Assembly (NCBI GenBank): GCA_017475235.1
Contig: JAFVGA010000006.1
Span: 1 to 64,000 of the forward strand
DNA: 64,000 nucleotides
Source of the DNA: Eubacterium sp.
GTDB taxonomy: Bacteria; Bacillota; Clostridia; Lachnospirales; Lachnospiraceae
Direction of reading: 5' to 3'
The stretch's first letter is position 1; every line of letters begins with the position of its first letter. Positions 34,086-43,236 of the stretch are shown piece by piece. The position numbers and the translations under genes were made by a program. Below the pieces are notes generated by a model, which ran no database searches, was not told where the DNA came from, and saw only the letters and a list, made by a program, of their open reading frames with translations.

Positions 34086-35561
34086 ATGGAATACATTGTT
34101 TCAGGTAGTGATATGAAAAAGGTCGATGAGTACGCAATAAAGCGCTTGGGAATTCCTTCAATGGTATTGATGGAGAGAGCTGCTTTGTCTGTAGTCGACC
34201 TCATTTTATGTAATGAACCAAAAGATAAAAAGATTTTAGTAGTGTCAGGCGTTGGAAACAACGGAGCTGACGGTGTGGCAATTGCTCGTATTTTGTCCCT
34301 CAAAGGATATGATGTGACAATTTATGTTTGCGGTGTTAAGTCTAGTGCATCAGAAGAGTTTTTAGCACAGCTTGATATTGCTAAGAAGTTAAAGATAAAG
34401 ATCGTTCGTGAGATGGTTAAAGCCGATGTTATTGTTGATGCAATCTTTGGCGTGGGTGTTTCAAGAAACGTAATCGGAATTCAAGGAAAAGCAATTAAGT
34501 TGATTAATAAATCTAGAGCAACTGTTTACTCGGTTGATTTACCATCAGGTATCAATGCCGACACCGGCGAAGTAATGGGTGTAGCAGTTGAAGCTGATTA
34601 CACTGTAGCAATTGGTTGCCAGAAGATTGGAAACGCAATGTATCCAGGAACTGACAACTGTGGTGAAATTTCAGTTGGCGATATTGGTTATCCAGTTGAT
34701 GCATATGATAGATGTAAGCATGTTGCTAAGTATGTTGATAACTATGATTTGTCACTCATTCCAGTTCGACCAAACTATTCATTCAAAGGAAGTTTTGGAA
34801 AAGTATTAATCATTGCTGGAAATGATGAGATGGCTGGCGCAGCTGCAATGTGTGGAATGTCTGCATACAGAGTGGGTGCAGGATTGGTAAGAATATTTAC
34901 TGATCAGGAAAACAAAGAAGTGATTCAGAAACTTGTTCCTGAGGCAGTGTTGAATGTATATGATTCAGAAGAGTTTGATGTTAAATCATTAGAGGCATCA
35001 ATTGCTTGGGCAGATGTTATTGCGATTGGTCCAGGACTTGGACTTGGAAATATCCAAGATGTAATGGTTGAGAAAGTTTTGGATTCAAAGAAACCTTGTG
35101 TTGTTGATGCTGATGCAATTAATACAATTGCTAAAAACAGAAACTTATATAAGAAGTTACATGCAGAAGTTATTATGACTCCACATCTTGGTGAGATGTC
35201 TAGACTTACAAAGAAAGGCGTGGATGAGATAAAAGCAAATATCTTTGAAGCGGCCAAGAATGCTCACAAGAAAACTTTTGCAAATTATGTTTTGAAAGAT
35301 GCTAGAACAGTTGTTGCTTCAGGCGATGATTTGTTTGTAAATATGACTGGTAACAATGGAATGGCAACAGCAGGAAGCGGAGATGTCTTGACTGGAATTA
35401 TTGTTGGACTACTTGGGATTGGCGTGGACTTTAACGCGGCCGCAGTTTTGGGACCATACATCCATGGTTATGCAGGTGATAAGGCTGCCGAGAGAGTGAC
35501 AAAGACATCTCTTATGGCAAGTGATATAATAGAAGAGCTTACGACTATATTTAAACAATAG
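34086..35561 (+). CDS. nnrD: Bifunctional NAD(P)H-hydrate epimerase / ADP-dependent NAD(P)H-hydrate dehydratase
   Basis: 491 residues. The N-terminal YjeF domain (about 1-210: VSGVGNNGADGVAIAR, DAIFGVG, SVDLPSGINADTGEV) epimerises damaged NAD(P)H hydrate. The C-terminal ribokinase-like domain (about 225-490) is the dehydratase, with AGNDEMAGAAAMC, IGPGLG, DADAIN, MTPHLGEM and the catalytic loop TAGSGDVLTGII. Cotranscribed with rex upstream and alr downstream (9-base gap). In other Firmicutes an acpS gene often accompanies this group; none is present here. Confidence 0.96.
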   Translation: MEYIVSGSDMKKVDEYAIKRLGIPSMVLMERAALSVVDLILCNEPKDKKILVVSGVGNNGADGVAIARILSLKGYDVTIYVCGVKSSASEEFLAQLDIAKKLKIKIVREMVKADVIVDAIFGVGVSRNVIGIQGKAIKLINKSRATVYSVDLPSGINADTGEVMGVAVEADYTVAIGCQKIGNAMYPGTDNCGEISVGDIGYPVDAYDRCKHVAKYVDNYDLSLIPVRPNYSFKGSFGKVLIIAGNDEMAGAAAMCGMSAYRVGAGLVRIFTDQENKEVIQKLVPEAVLNVYDSEEFDVKSLEASIAWADVIAIGPGLGLGNIQDVMVEKVLDSKKPCVVDADAINTIAKNRNLYKKLHAEVIMTPHLGEMSRLTKKGVDEIKANIFEAAKNAHKKTFANYVLKDARTVVASGDDLFVNMTGNNGMATAGSGDVLTGIIVGLLGIGVDFNAAAVLGPYIHGYAGDKAAERVTKTSLMASDIIEELTTIFKQ

Positions 35562-35570
35562 GAGAAAGTT

Positions 35571-36749
35571 ATGAATTTGGATAAGTATTTTAGATGTTAT
35601 GCAAAAATTGATTTAGATAACATCAGAAAAAATGCTGAAAACTTAAAAGCGAAATTGAAAGATGACACAGGTATGCTTGGTGTTATTAAGACTGATGCAT
35701 ACGGTCATGGAGCTGTGCCTGTTGCAAAGGCAATTGACAATATTTGTTCTGGCTTTGCAGTGGCGACAGCATATGAGGCGCATAACTTGAGAGCGCACGG
35801 AATTGATAAACCGATATTCTTACTTGGTTACTCAACAGAGTATGACTTTGATGTGATATTGGAAGATGATTTAATTCCTTGTGTTTCTGGAATCGAGCGC
35901 GCCAAAGTATTATCAGATTATGCGAAAGATGCTGGCAAAACTGTAAAACTAAACGTGGCAGTTGATACTGGTATGGGCAGAATCGGATACAAACCAAACG
36001 AAACTTCAGCTGATGAGATCATAGAGATTTCAAAGCTAGATAACATAGAAGTATATTCAATGTTTACACACTTTGCTAAAGCAGACTATAAAGACAAAGC
36101 AGATGCAGATAAACAGTTAGCAGAGTTTGATGTATTTATAAAACTACTTGAGAGTAAAGGTTTGAACGTTCCAGTTTATCAATGCGCTAACTCAGCAGCG
36201 ATAATGGAAATGCCTGAGACATCAATGTCTTTGTCGAGGGCGGGCATTGCACTATATGGACTTTACCCATCAGATGAGATGGATAAGGAAAACGTTGAAC
36301 TTTTCCCGGCGATGAGTCTTTACAGTCACATTATTTTTGTGAAGGATGTGCCAGAGGGAACTGGAATTAGTTACGGAAGCACATTTGTGACAGACAAGCC
36401 AATGAAGATTGCGACTATCCCTGTTGGTTACGGGGATGGTTATCCAAGACTTCTAAGCGGCAAGGGCTCTGTGATTGTTAAGGGTCACAAGGTTCCGATT
36501 CTTGGACGCGTTTGCATGGATCAGTTTATGGTTGATGTGACTGGACTAGATGTTGCCGAGGGCGACTTGGTTACGCTGATGGGAACTGACGGCGATGAAA
36601 CAATAAGCGCTGATGATATTGCAAATATTGTTGGTACTATAAACTACGAGATTGTGTGCGACGTTGGAAAGAGAGTTCCAAGAGTTTACATTCAAGATGG
36701 AAAGATAATCGGTAGCAAAGACTACTATGACGATAAATACGAAATATAG
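35571..36749 (+). CDS. alr: Alanine racemase
   Basis: 392 residues. Converts L-alanine to D-alanine for peptidoglycan, using PLP. The PLP-binding Lys is in VIKTDAYGHG (residue about 41); the second catalytic residue Tyr is in GISYGSTF (about 267). Other motifs: DTGMGRIGYKP, MFTHFAKAD, NSAAIM, SRAGIALYGL, PVGYGDGYPRLLS and GRVCMDQFMVDVT. AGGAGA precedes the ATG. It is the third gene of the rex unit, with yebC 9 bases downstream. Confidence 0.97.
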   Translation: MNLDKYFRCYAKIDLDNIRKNAENLKAKLKDDTGMLGVIKTDAYGHGAVPVAKAIDNICSGFAVATAYEAHNLRAHGIDKPIFLLGYSTEYDFDVILEDDLIPCVSGIERAKVLSDYAKDAGKTVKLNVAVDTGMGRIGYKPNETSADEIIEISKLDNIEVYSMFTHFAKADYKDKADADKQLAEFDVFIKLLESKGLNVPVYQCANSAAIMEMPETSMSLSRAGIALYGLYPSDEMDKENVELFPAMSLYSHIIFVKDVPEGTGISYGSTFVTDKPMKIATIPVGYGDGYPRLLSGKGSVIVKGHKVPILGRVCMDQFMVDVTGLDVAEGDLVTLMGTDGDETISADDIANIVGTINYEIVCDVGKRVPRVYIQDGKIIGSKDYYDDKYEI

Positions 36750-36758
36750 GAGGATGAC

Positions 36759-37487
36759 ATGTCAGGACATTCAAAATTTGCGAATATAAAACATAAGAAA
36801 GAAAAGAACGATGCTGCTAAGGGCAAGATGTTTACTATTATCGGTAAGGAAATTGCGGTAGCCGTGAAAGAAGGCGGTGCAGATCCAGATAATAACAGTA
36901 AACTTCGTGACGTAATCGCTAAAGCTAAGGCAAACAATATGCCTAACGATACAATCGAGCGCGGAATCAAGAAGGCTGCCGGAAATATGGAAGCAGTTAA
37001 CTACGAAACTGTCCGCTACGAAGGCTACGGCCCAAACGGAACAGCGATTATTGTTGATGCTCTTACAGATAACAGAAATAGAACTGCAGCCAATGTTAAG
37101 GCTTGCTTTACTAAGGGTGATGGAAACGTTGGTACGCAGGGGTGTGTATCATTTATGTTTGACACAAAGGGTCAGATTATCATCGCTAAAGAAGAATGTG
37201 ATTTGGATGCAGACGAACTTATGATGATGGCACTAGATGCTGGCGCTGAAGATATTATTGAAGAAGACGATTCATTTGAAGTTATCACAGCTCCAAATGA
37301 TTTCAGTGCAGTAAGAGAAGCACTTGAAAAAGAAGGCATTAAAATGGCTGAGGCAGAAGTTACAATGATTCCTCAAAACTATGTTGAGTTAACAGATGAA
37401 GAATCAATTAAGAAGATAAATGTTATTTTGGACAGACTAGATGAAGACGAGGATGTTCAAAAGGTATACCACAATTGGGATGAATAA
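36759..37487 (+). CDS. YebC/PmpR/TACO1-family protein
   Basis: 242 residues, full length. Starts [26 protein letters not shown], the family signature, then [31 protein letters not shown], and [24 protein letters not shown]. The family was annotated as a transcription regulator; work on relatives, including mitochondrial TACO1, points to a role in translation of proline-rich stretches. Which applies here cannot be read from the sequence. AGGAGG precedes the ATG. Its last base overlaps the start codon of the HAD gene (TAATG). Confidence 0.94.
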   Translation: MSGHSKFANIKHKKEKNDAAKGKMFTIIGKEIAVAVKEGGADPDNNSKLRDVIAKAKANNMPNDTIERGIKKAAGNMEAVNYETVRYEGYGPNGTAIIVDALTDNRNRTAANVKACFTKGDGNVGTQGCVSFMFDTKGQIIIAKEECDLDADELMMMALDAGAEDIIEEDDSFEVITAPNDFSAVREALEKEGIKMAEAEVTMIPQNYVELTDEESIKKINVILDRLDEDEDVQKVYHNWDE

Positions 37488-38224
37488 TGAATACAGTATT
37501 ATTTGATTTAGACGGCACATTACTTCCAATCGATATGAAAGAATTTATCGATACATATATGGAATTGTTGGGTGGATTTTTGAAAGTTAAAGGCGAGAAT
37601 CCAGACGACATTATTCCATCTATTTGGAAAGCCACAGGAGCCATGATTGAGAATGGTGGACTAATAACAAATGAAGAAATGTTTTGGAGAGTATTGATGG
37701 AAGACTTGGAATCTAAAGATGAAAAGTATGACAAGAAATTCCAAAGACGTTTTCAAAAATATTTGGACAAGTTCTATACTGGCGATTTCCAGATGATTAG
37801 ATATATGGTTAGACCTAGCCAGGAATGCCACGACGCATTTGAGATGCTAAAAGACAAAGGCTATAGGGTGGTTCTTGCGACAAGTCCTGTATTTCCAGAG
37901 ATCGCAGTTAAAGAAAGATTGTCATGGCTTGGTTTAAAACTTAAAGACTTTGACTATGTTACAACATACGAAAACTCTTGCTATACAAAGCCGAATTTAA
38001 AGTATTACGAGCACATAATGAAAATAATGGACAAAGACCCAGGTGACTGCATAATGGTTGGAAATGACGTGAAAGAAGATATGTGCGCCGCAGAACTTGG
38101 AATAGATGTGTTCTTGATTGAAGACTATATGCTAAATCCAGACAATGATGACACATCAATGTATAAGAGTGGAAACTGGTCACAATTCTTAGAGTTTGCA
38201 GACAGTTTACCAAAACTAAATTAA
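37487..38224 (+). CDS. HAD-family hydrolase
   Basis: 245 residues. Motif I is NTVLFDLDGTLLPID (residues 2-16), with the nucleophile and acid-base Asp. Motif II is VVLATSPVFP near 128, and motif IV is MVGNDVKEDMCAAELGI near 186. A helical cap lies between about 20 and 110. HAD enzymes are phosphatases or phosphotransferases; the substrate cannot be inferred. The start codon overlaps the yebC stop by one base, so translation is probably coupled. Closed by a strong terminator. Confidence 0.9.
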   Translation: MNTVLFDLDGTLLPIDMKEFIDTYMELLGGFLKVKGENPDDIIPSIWKATGAMIENGGLITNEEMFWRVLMEDLESKDEKYDKKFQRRFQKYLDKFYTGDFQMIRYMVRPSQECHDAFEMLKDKGYRVVLATSPVFPEIAVKERLSWLGLKLKDFDYVTTYENSCYTKPNLKYYEHIMKIMDKDPGDCIMVGNDVKEDMCAAELGIDVFLIEDYMLNPDNDDTSMYKSGNWSQFLEFADSLPKLN

Positions 38225-38232
38225 GACATAAA

Positions 38233-38264
38233 AAAATCAGCTATCAATTGATAGCTGATTTTAT
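38233..38264. terminator. Bidirectional terminator after the HAD gene
   Basis: AAAATCAGCTATC/GATAGCTGATTTT, a perfect 13-base stem with an AATT loop, between convergent genes. Confidence 0.9.
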
Positions 38265-38265
38265 A

Positions 38266-38916
38266 TTATTCAGTTTTTTCTTCAACTTCCTCTTCGTATT
38301 CGTATTCTTCGTCGAAGGCTTCATCGTCTTCATAAATCTTTGTGTAATAACCTTCAGTGAGCAAATCAATCAATCCCTCATCCACATCCTCGAACTGATG
38401 CATCAAAAGGTTTTTGATTTTCTCAGCACGGGAGAAGTAAAGAATCTCATATTTTTCATTTGTATTTAATCCCGAATCTATAATGTCTTGAGTCAAATTA
38501 TCTTTAGCCCAAGCATCGATCTCAGCAATCTTTTCGTTCTCAACTTCAGCCTCAGCCTTTAACCTGTTGGCTTTAACAAATGAGTAAATTCCACCGATAG
38601 CAAAAGTGATAAAAACAATACTCATGATCGAATAGAATAACCAAGCGGTAGTCTCATTAAATGGAAGGTTGATTACCTTTGTCAAAGATAGAATGACAAA
38701 AATGATTCCTAGCATTCCAACGATTAACATTGTGAAAGCAGATGAACGAACGTCGTCGTATTTATCTTCTTTTTTCACGTAGGTGTTATCGCCACCGCCA
38801 AAGAAACTATCTTCCTCTGGATCTAACAATTCCTCAGTAGGATTTTCGGCATTCAATTCCTCAGTTTTATCCTCTAAAATTTCTTCATTTAAATTTTCAT
38901 TATTTAGATTATCCAT
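38266..38916 (-). CDS. Acidic two-helix membrane protein of unknown function
   Basis: 216 residues. A very acidic N-terminus (about 1-56, rich in Glu and Asn, with FFGGGDN), two hydrophobic helices (about 60-79 and 92-114), then a soluble helical part (about 118-195: WAKDNLTQDIID, SRAEKIKNLLMHQFEDVDEGLIDLL) and an acidic tail ending EEEVEEKTE. No enzyme motif. I do not recognise it by name. GGAGG lies 6 bases upstream of the ATG. Predicted topology puts both soluble ends on the same side of the membrane. Confidence 0.75.
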   Translation of the reverse strand: MDNLNNENLNEEILEDKTEELNAENPTEELLDPEEDSFFGGGDNTYVKKEDKYDDVRSSAFTMLIVGMLGIIFVILSLTKVINLPFNETTAWLFYSIMSIVFITFAIGGIYSFVKANRLKAEAEVENEKIAEIDAWAKDNLTQDIIDSGLNTNEKYEILYFSRAEKIKNLLMHQFEDVDEGLIDLLTEGYYTKIYEDDEAFDEEYEYEEEVEEKTE

Positions 38917-38980
38917 AATAATCCTCCGTACAATTCTCTAGACACAATTATATAATAATAAAGATTAACAAGCAATTATA

Positions 38981-38989
38981 TGTTATAAT
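38981..38989 (+). promoter_or_regulatory. Extended -10 promoter of rlmH
   Basis: TGT-TATAAT at 38981-38989, 19 bases before the rlmH ATG. Confidence 0.5.
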
Positions 38990-39007
38990 TCACACCGAGG
39001 TAACAAA

Positions 39008-39487
39008 ATGAAAATTACAATTATTTCTGTTGGAAAAATTAAAGATAAGTATTTCACTGATGCAATTGATGAGTATTCGAAAAGATTGTCTAAGTATTGT
39101 AAGCTAAACATCATTGAGGTGAAGGATGAAAAGACTAAAGAGAATGCATCCGTCACCGAGGAAGACATTGTAAAAGAGACAGAAGGTAAAAGAATACTTG
39201 AAAAGATTTCGGATTCGTCAAAGGTGATTGCACTTGCAATAGAAGGTGTAGAGTACGATTCAATTGAGCTAGCAAAACAATTGGAAAGCTATAGAGTTAG
39301 TGGAACTAGTGATTTAACTTTTATTATTGGTGGATCATTAGGACTTCACAAAACTGTATTGGATAGGGCCGATTTGAAGTTAAGTTTTTCAAAGATGACT
39401 TTCCCACATCAGTTGATGAGGGTTATATTGTTAGAACAGATTTACAGGTCTTTTAGAATAATAAATAATGAACCATATCATAAATAA
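39008..39487 (+). CDS. rlmH: 23S rRNA (pseudouridine-1915 N3) methyltransferase
   Basis: 159 residues, the family length. SPOUT-class enzyme that methylates pseudouridine 1915 in helix 69 of 23S rRNA. Signature parts: MKITIISVGKIKDKYF at the start, ALAIEGVEYDSIELA, FIIGGSLGLHKTVLDRAD (SAM knot) and SFSKMTFPHQLMRVILLEQIYRSFRI near the end. GAGGTAA precedes the ATG. Monocistronic, convergent with the next gene. Confidence 0.96.
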   Translation: MKITIISVGKIKDKYFTDAIDEYSKRLSKYCKLNIIEVKDEKTKENASVTEEDIVKETEGKRILEKISDSSKVIALAIEGVEYDSIELAKQLESYRVSGTSDLTFIIGGSLGLHKTVLDRADLKLSFSKMTFPHQLMRVILLEQIYRSFRIINNEPYHK

Positions 39488-39513
39488 AAAGCTGAGGTAA
39501 AAACCTCAGCTTT
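39488..39513. terminator. Bidirectional terminator after rlmH
   Basis: AAAGCTGAGGT/ACCTCAGCTTT with an AAAA loop and flanking A/T-rich tracts between convergent genes. Confidence 0.88.
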
Positions 39514-39518
39514 AATTT

Positions 39519-40754
39519 TTATTTTTTGCTTCTTAGTGGGCCGTAGTACATAACTCCAGGCTTCAATTTCTTTCCGTAGATTTGGTAAAGCTCTGAAACT
39601 GTAACTAGCTCATAGTTATTTTTCTTTAGTTTTGGAAGAGCCTTAATGAATCCTTCTACAGATGTTTTATGAATGTCGTGAAGGAGTACAACATCCCATT
39701 TTCCAGACTGTCTCAAAATACTCTTAGCAACATACTTTGTTTTCTTATGTTTCCAGTCTAGAGTATCAACTGTCCAATAAATCATTGGCACGCCAGCGTT
39801 CTTAGAAACTGTCTTGTTATAGTTTCCGTATGGTGGACGTAGAAGAGTAGGATAAACACCAATTGTATCTTTGATAGCTTTCTTACCTTTTCTAATTTCA
39901 CTCCTAATTGTGCTCTTAGAGCACTTCTTCAAATTCTTATGAGCATAAGTATGAGTTCCGATTTCCATTCCGTTTGCATGAGCATACTTGAGAGCATCTC
40001 TGTGCTTTTCAACACTTCGTCCGAGTGCGAAGAATGTAGCCTTTGAATCATACTTCTTCAAAGCATTAACAAGTTTCTTTGTATAAATGCCAGGGCCATC
40101 GTCAAATGTGAAAGCAATATACTTAGTTGGTGTAATATTCAACTTAACAGTAGCTTTCTTACCTGAGAATTTTGATTTGATAGTAATGTAAGCAGTACCA
40201 TTTGACTGACCTTTAACGACACCTTTACTACTTACCTTAGCAATCTTGTTGTTTGAACTTGACCACTCGATAGGCTCAGTAGTGTAAGTTTTATTTCCAG
40301 TAAACTTGATAGCTGGCTCGAGTTTACGCTTATCGTCGATATTCATCTTAATAACACTTTGTGGGAAAGAAATGCTGCTTACTTTATTGTAAGGATGTCT
40401 AACAATAACTTTACATCTAACGACAACATCTTTTGACTTCGACGAACAAAGTACATAAGTGGTACCGTTAGAAACAGCAGTAATAATTCCCTTTTGATCT
40501 ATTTTGGCAATGCTTTTATCATCGCTAGACCAAATATGACTTTCTAAGCCTTCTGAATCGCTTTTGTAAGAAACCTTCGCCGAAATGACAGTCTTCTTGC
40601 CAGCAGTAAGATTTACATTGTTTTTACTTAAAACAATAGACTTTATATGATTAATAGTCTCTGAACTTTTAATGCTATTTTCGTATGGGAAAAAAGTCAC
40701 AACTAGTGCGACTATTATAATTATTGAAATTATTGTTTTCTTACGAAAAGACAT
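39519..40754 (-). CDS. Secreted polysaccharide deacetylase with Ig-like domains
   Basis: 411 residues from the ATG at 40754, which has AAGGAGAA upstream. An N-terminal hydrophobic helix (about 7-24) is a signal or anchor. Two bacterial Ig-like group 2 domains (about 37-118 and 123-207, each with IAKI/IAKVSSKG-type motifs) precede a NodB deacetylase domain (about 211-395). Catalytic motifs are intact: TFDDGP (D218 and D219), HTYAH (metal H268 and H272), RPPYG (306-310), DTLDW and LLHDIH. It likely removes acetyl groups from peptidoglycan or another surface glycan. Lone gene, convergent with rlmH. Confidence 0.93.
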   Translation of the reverse strand: MSFRKKTIISIIIIVALVVTFFPYENSIKSSETINHIKSIVLSKNNVNLTAGKKTVISAKVSYKSDSEGLESHIWSSDDKSIAKIDQKGIITAVSNGTTYVLCSSKSKDVVVRCKVIVRHPYNKVSSISFPQSVIKMNIDDKRKLEPAIKFTGNKTYTTEPIEWSSSNNKIAKVSSKGVVKGQSNGTAYITIKSKFSGKKATVKLNITPTKYIAFTFDDGPGIYTKKLVNALKKYDSKATFFALGRSVEKHRDALKYAHANGMEIGTHTYAHKNLKKCSKSTIRSEIRKGKKAIKDTIGVYPTLLRPPYGNYNKTVSKNAGVPMIYWTVDTLDWKHKKTKYVAKSILRQSGKWDVVLLHDIHKTSVEGFIKALPKLKKNNYELVTVSELYQIYGKKLKPGVMYYGPLRSKK

Positions 40755-40822
40755 AGGTTTCTCCTTGTTAAAATCGACTAAAAGTATATCACAAAAAGTC
40801 GCTATATTCAATTTTAATAAGA

Positions 40823-40851
40823 TTGTAAAAATAGGGGCATTTTGTTATAAT
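40823..40851 (+). promoter_or_regulatory. asp23 promoter
   Basis: -35 TTGTAA (40823-40828), 17-base spacer, extended -10 TGT-TATAAT (hexamer 40846-40851). Confidence 0.75.
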
Positions 40852-40888
40852 ATCTATTGGAAAATTTATACCCTAGGAGGTTGTAAAT

Positions 40889-41254
40889 ATGGATGTAAAA
40901 AACTCACATGTAATATCTGATGTACCCGATTTAGGCGCTGTATATGTGACTGAAAGCGTATTAGGTGTGATATCAGCTATAGCTGCTTTAGAAGTAGACG
41001 GGGTGTTTGCAATGGCAGGTGGAATTACCCCAGAAATGGTTACAAAGACAAGCATGAAAAAACTTGCAAAAAGTGTTCATGTAGATGTTGATGAAAATCA
41101 ATGTAGCATAAGCTTAAAACTTGTTATAAAAATGAACGAAAATATTATTAAAATTTCGAAGAAAGTTCAAGACAAAGTTAAACAGTCCGTTGAAAATATG
41201 ACATGCTTAGATGTAGTTAATGTAGATGTTAACATTGCTAGCGTAGGTGAATAG
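40889..41254 (+). CDS. Asp23/Gls24-family envelope protein
   Basis: 121 residues. Asp23 family signature: GAVYVTESVLGVISAIAALEVDGVFAMAGG, then KSVHVDVDENQCSISLKLVIKMNENI and KVQDKVKQSVENMT. Family members are abundant envelope-associated proteins (Asp23 in Staphylococcus is membrane-anchored by AmaP). In clostridia a gene of this family commonly precedes nusB, as here, and is itself usually preceded by the spoIIIA operon, which is absent. AGGAGG precedes the ATG. Confidence 0.92.
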   Translation: MDVKNSHVISDVPDLGAVYVTESVLGVISAIAALEVDGVFAMAGGITPEMVTKTSMKKLAKSVHVDVDENQCSISLKLVIKMNENIIKISKKVQDKVKQSVENMTCLDVVNVDVNIASVGE

Positions 41255-41262
41255 AGAGTTAT

Positions 41263-41292
41263 AAGGGTGTCTTAAATAGACACCCTTTCTTG
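41263..41292 (+). terminator. Hairpin between asp23 and nusB
   Basis: AAGGGTGTCT/AGACACCCTT, a perfect 10-base stem with a TAAAT loop and a short TTCTTG tail; likely a partial terminator. Confidence 0.6.
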
Positions 41293-41364
41293 CATTTTAT
41301 GATACTAATAAAAATGCAGATATATTATGTTTATGCATCATTTTATGCATTAAGTGGAGGAATG

Positions 41365-41766
41365 ATGAAACGAAGCGAGATTCGTGAAAATATCTTAAAA
41401 CTTTTATACTTAGACGATTTTCACGACACAGAAGAATTGAATACTCAGTTTTCATTATATTTTGATGGCAAAAAAGGATTCAGCAAAGAAGACCAGGAAT
41501 ACATTATCAATAAGGCTAATGATATCTTGGCCCACAAAGATGAAATCGACAAAGAAATCGAATCCGTCTCAAACAAGTGGAAAGTGGATCGTATGGACAA
41601 GGTAGATAAAGCTATCTTGAGACTTGCCTATTATGAAATCAAAATGGATGAAGAAATTCCAGACAGAGTTGCGGTTAATGAGGCAGTGGAATTGTCTAAG
41701 AAGTATTCGTCGGATGCTTCGCCTAAATTCATCAATGGAATTCTTTCAAACTTTGTATCGGAGTAA
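41365..41766 (+). CDS. nusB: Transcription antitermination factor NusB
   Basis: 133 residues from the ATG at 41365, 4 bases after GGAGG; an ATG at 41362 and a far longer frame from 41290 are less likely. All-helical NusB fold: MKRSEIRENILKLLY at the start and VDKAILRLAYYEIKM, PDRVAVNEAVELSKKYS and FINGILSNF at the end. With NusE it binds boxA RNA and supports rRNA transcription. xseA starts 2 bases downstream. Confidence 0.93.
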   Translation: MKRSEIRENILKLLYLDDFHDTEELNTQFSLYFDGKKGFSKEDQEYIINKANDILAHKDEIDKEIESVSNKWKVDRMDKVDKAILRLAYYEIKMDEEIPDRVAVNEAVELSKKYSSDASPKFINGILSNFVSE

Positions 41767-41768
41767 AA

Positions 41769-43052
41769 ATGGAACAATCTGTTTATTCGGTTAAACAATT
41801 AAATAGTTATATAAAAAATACTTTGGAAAACGACCCGTTCCTTAAAAACCTAACCGTCCAAGGCGAAGTAGGTAATTGCAACTACAACAGAAGTGGTCAC
41901 GTGTATTTTACTATTAAAGAAAATACTGATGTAATCAACTGTGTTATGTGGAAAGGGAACGTTGCTAAGTTAAAGTTTAAGATTGAACCTGGTCAACAAA
42001 TCGTGGTTAAAGGTTATGTTGGCGTTTATGAAGCGCAAGGTAAATATCAGTTGTACGCAAACGAAGTTGAGCCAGCTGGACTTGGTGATTTGTATAAAAA
42101 GTACGAGAAATTAAAGGCAGAACTTGAAGAACGTGGTCTTTTCTCTGATATGTATAAGAAACCAATCCCTAAGTATTCACTAAAGATTGGTGTTGCCACA
42201 TCAGAAACTGGCGCAGTTATCAACGACATTATAAATGTTTCGAGCAGACGTAATCCTTATGTACAGATTTATTTAAAGCCAACTATGGTTCAAGGCGAAC
42301 TTGCTGCACAGTCAATTGTAAATAGTATTAAGTATTTAGATGAGCAAGACTTAGATGTGATTATTATTGGACGAGGTGGTGGATCGTTAGAAGATTTATG
42401 GTGCTTTAACGAGGAGATAGTTGCTCAAGCAATATTCGATTGCCAGACGCCTATCATATCAGCCGTTGGACATGAAACAGATTTTTCTATTTCAGATTTT
42501 GTGGCAGACTTAAGAGCTCCAACACCTTCGGCGGCGGCAGAGATTGCGGTGTTTGAATATGACGAGTTTATAAATACTCTTGAGAGATACAAGCTAACTT
42601 TTAGAAATCAGATTGATGTAAAACTTGAGAGTTACAAAAATAGGGTTGAGGTTTATGAGTCAAAGATTGAGAAGCACAGCCCAATGGCAAAACTCACGAC
42701 ATACAAACAATTGATTTCAGAGTATAGGGATAAGCTTTCATATAACTTTAATGACAAGTTTGCAGAAGCAAAAAGAATGATCCCTGATTACAAGAACAAT
42801 TTGAAAAATTACTTTAACGATAAGTTTTTGAGAAGAAAACATACGTTGCAGTTGTTTATAGAAAAGCTAGAAGGTTTATCGCCGCTTGAAAAAATTAGCA
42901 GAGGTTTTGCTTATGTGAGCGGGGCAGATGGACCTATAGTTTCCACAAAGGATGTGGACGTGGGAGATGATATTTCTTTAATCATCAAAGATGGAAAAAT
43001 AGATGCGAAAGTATCTGGAAAACAGGATGGTGAGATTTATGGCAAAGAATAA
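41769..43052 (+). CDS. xseA: Exodeoxyribonuclease VII large subunit
   Basis: 427 residues. N-terminal OB fold (about 1-100: VQGEVGNCNYNRSGHVYFTIK), the catalytic core (about 125-250: GVATSETGAVINDI, IIIGRGGGSLEDLWCFNEE, AVGHETDFSISDFVADLRAPTPSAAAE) and a coiled-coil C-terminal part ending near GKIDAKVSGKQ. It trims single-stranded DNA with XseB. The XseB start codon lies 14 bases before its stop. Confidence 0.96.
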   Translation: MEQSVYSVKQLNSYIKNTLENDPFLKNLTVQGEVGNCNYNRSGHVYFTIKENTDVINCVMWKGNVAKLKFKIEPGQQIVVKGYVGVYEAQGKYQLYANEVEPAGLGDLYKKYEKLKAELEERGLFSDMYKKPIPKYSLKIGVATSETGAVINDIINVSSRRNPYVQIYLKPTMVQGELAAQSIVNSIKYLDEQDLDVIIIGRGGGSLEDLWCFNEEIVAQAIFDCQTPIISAVGHETDFSISDFVADLRAPTPSAAAEIAVFEYDEFINTLERYKLTFRNQIDVKLESYKNRVEVYESKIEKHSPMAKLTTYKQLISEYRDKLSYNFNDKFAEAKRMIPDYKNNLKNYFNDKFLRRKHTLQLFIEKLEGLSPLEKISRGFAYVSGADGPIVSTKDVDVGDDISLIIKDGKIDAKVSGKQDGEIYGKE

Positions 43053-43236
43053 TATTGAAGATAACTTCAAAGAGTTAGATGAAATTTTAGAGAAGATGCA
43101 AGATGAAGACGTGTCTTTGGACGAGTCTTTTGAGATGTACAAAAAAGGCATCGAGATTGTAAAAGATAGCAATGAGCAAATCGAAAAGATTGAGAAGCAA
43201 ATTGAAGTGTTAGAAGAGGAGTCTGATGATGAATAA
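43039..43236 (+). CDS. xseB: Exodeoxyribonuclease VII small subunit
   Basis: 65 residues from the ATG at 43039, overlapping xseA by 14 bases; a frame from 43003 would extend further into xseA without a ribosome site. Helical hairpin typical of XseB: NFKELDEILEKMQDEDVSLDESFEMYKKG. Several small subunits bind the XseA coiled coil. It overlaps the ispA start. Confidence 0.93.
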   Translation: MAKNNIEDNFKELDEILEKMQDEDVSLDESFEMYKKGIEIVKDSNEQIEKIEKQIEVLEEESDDE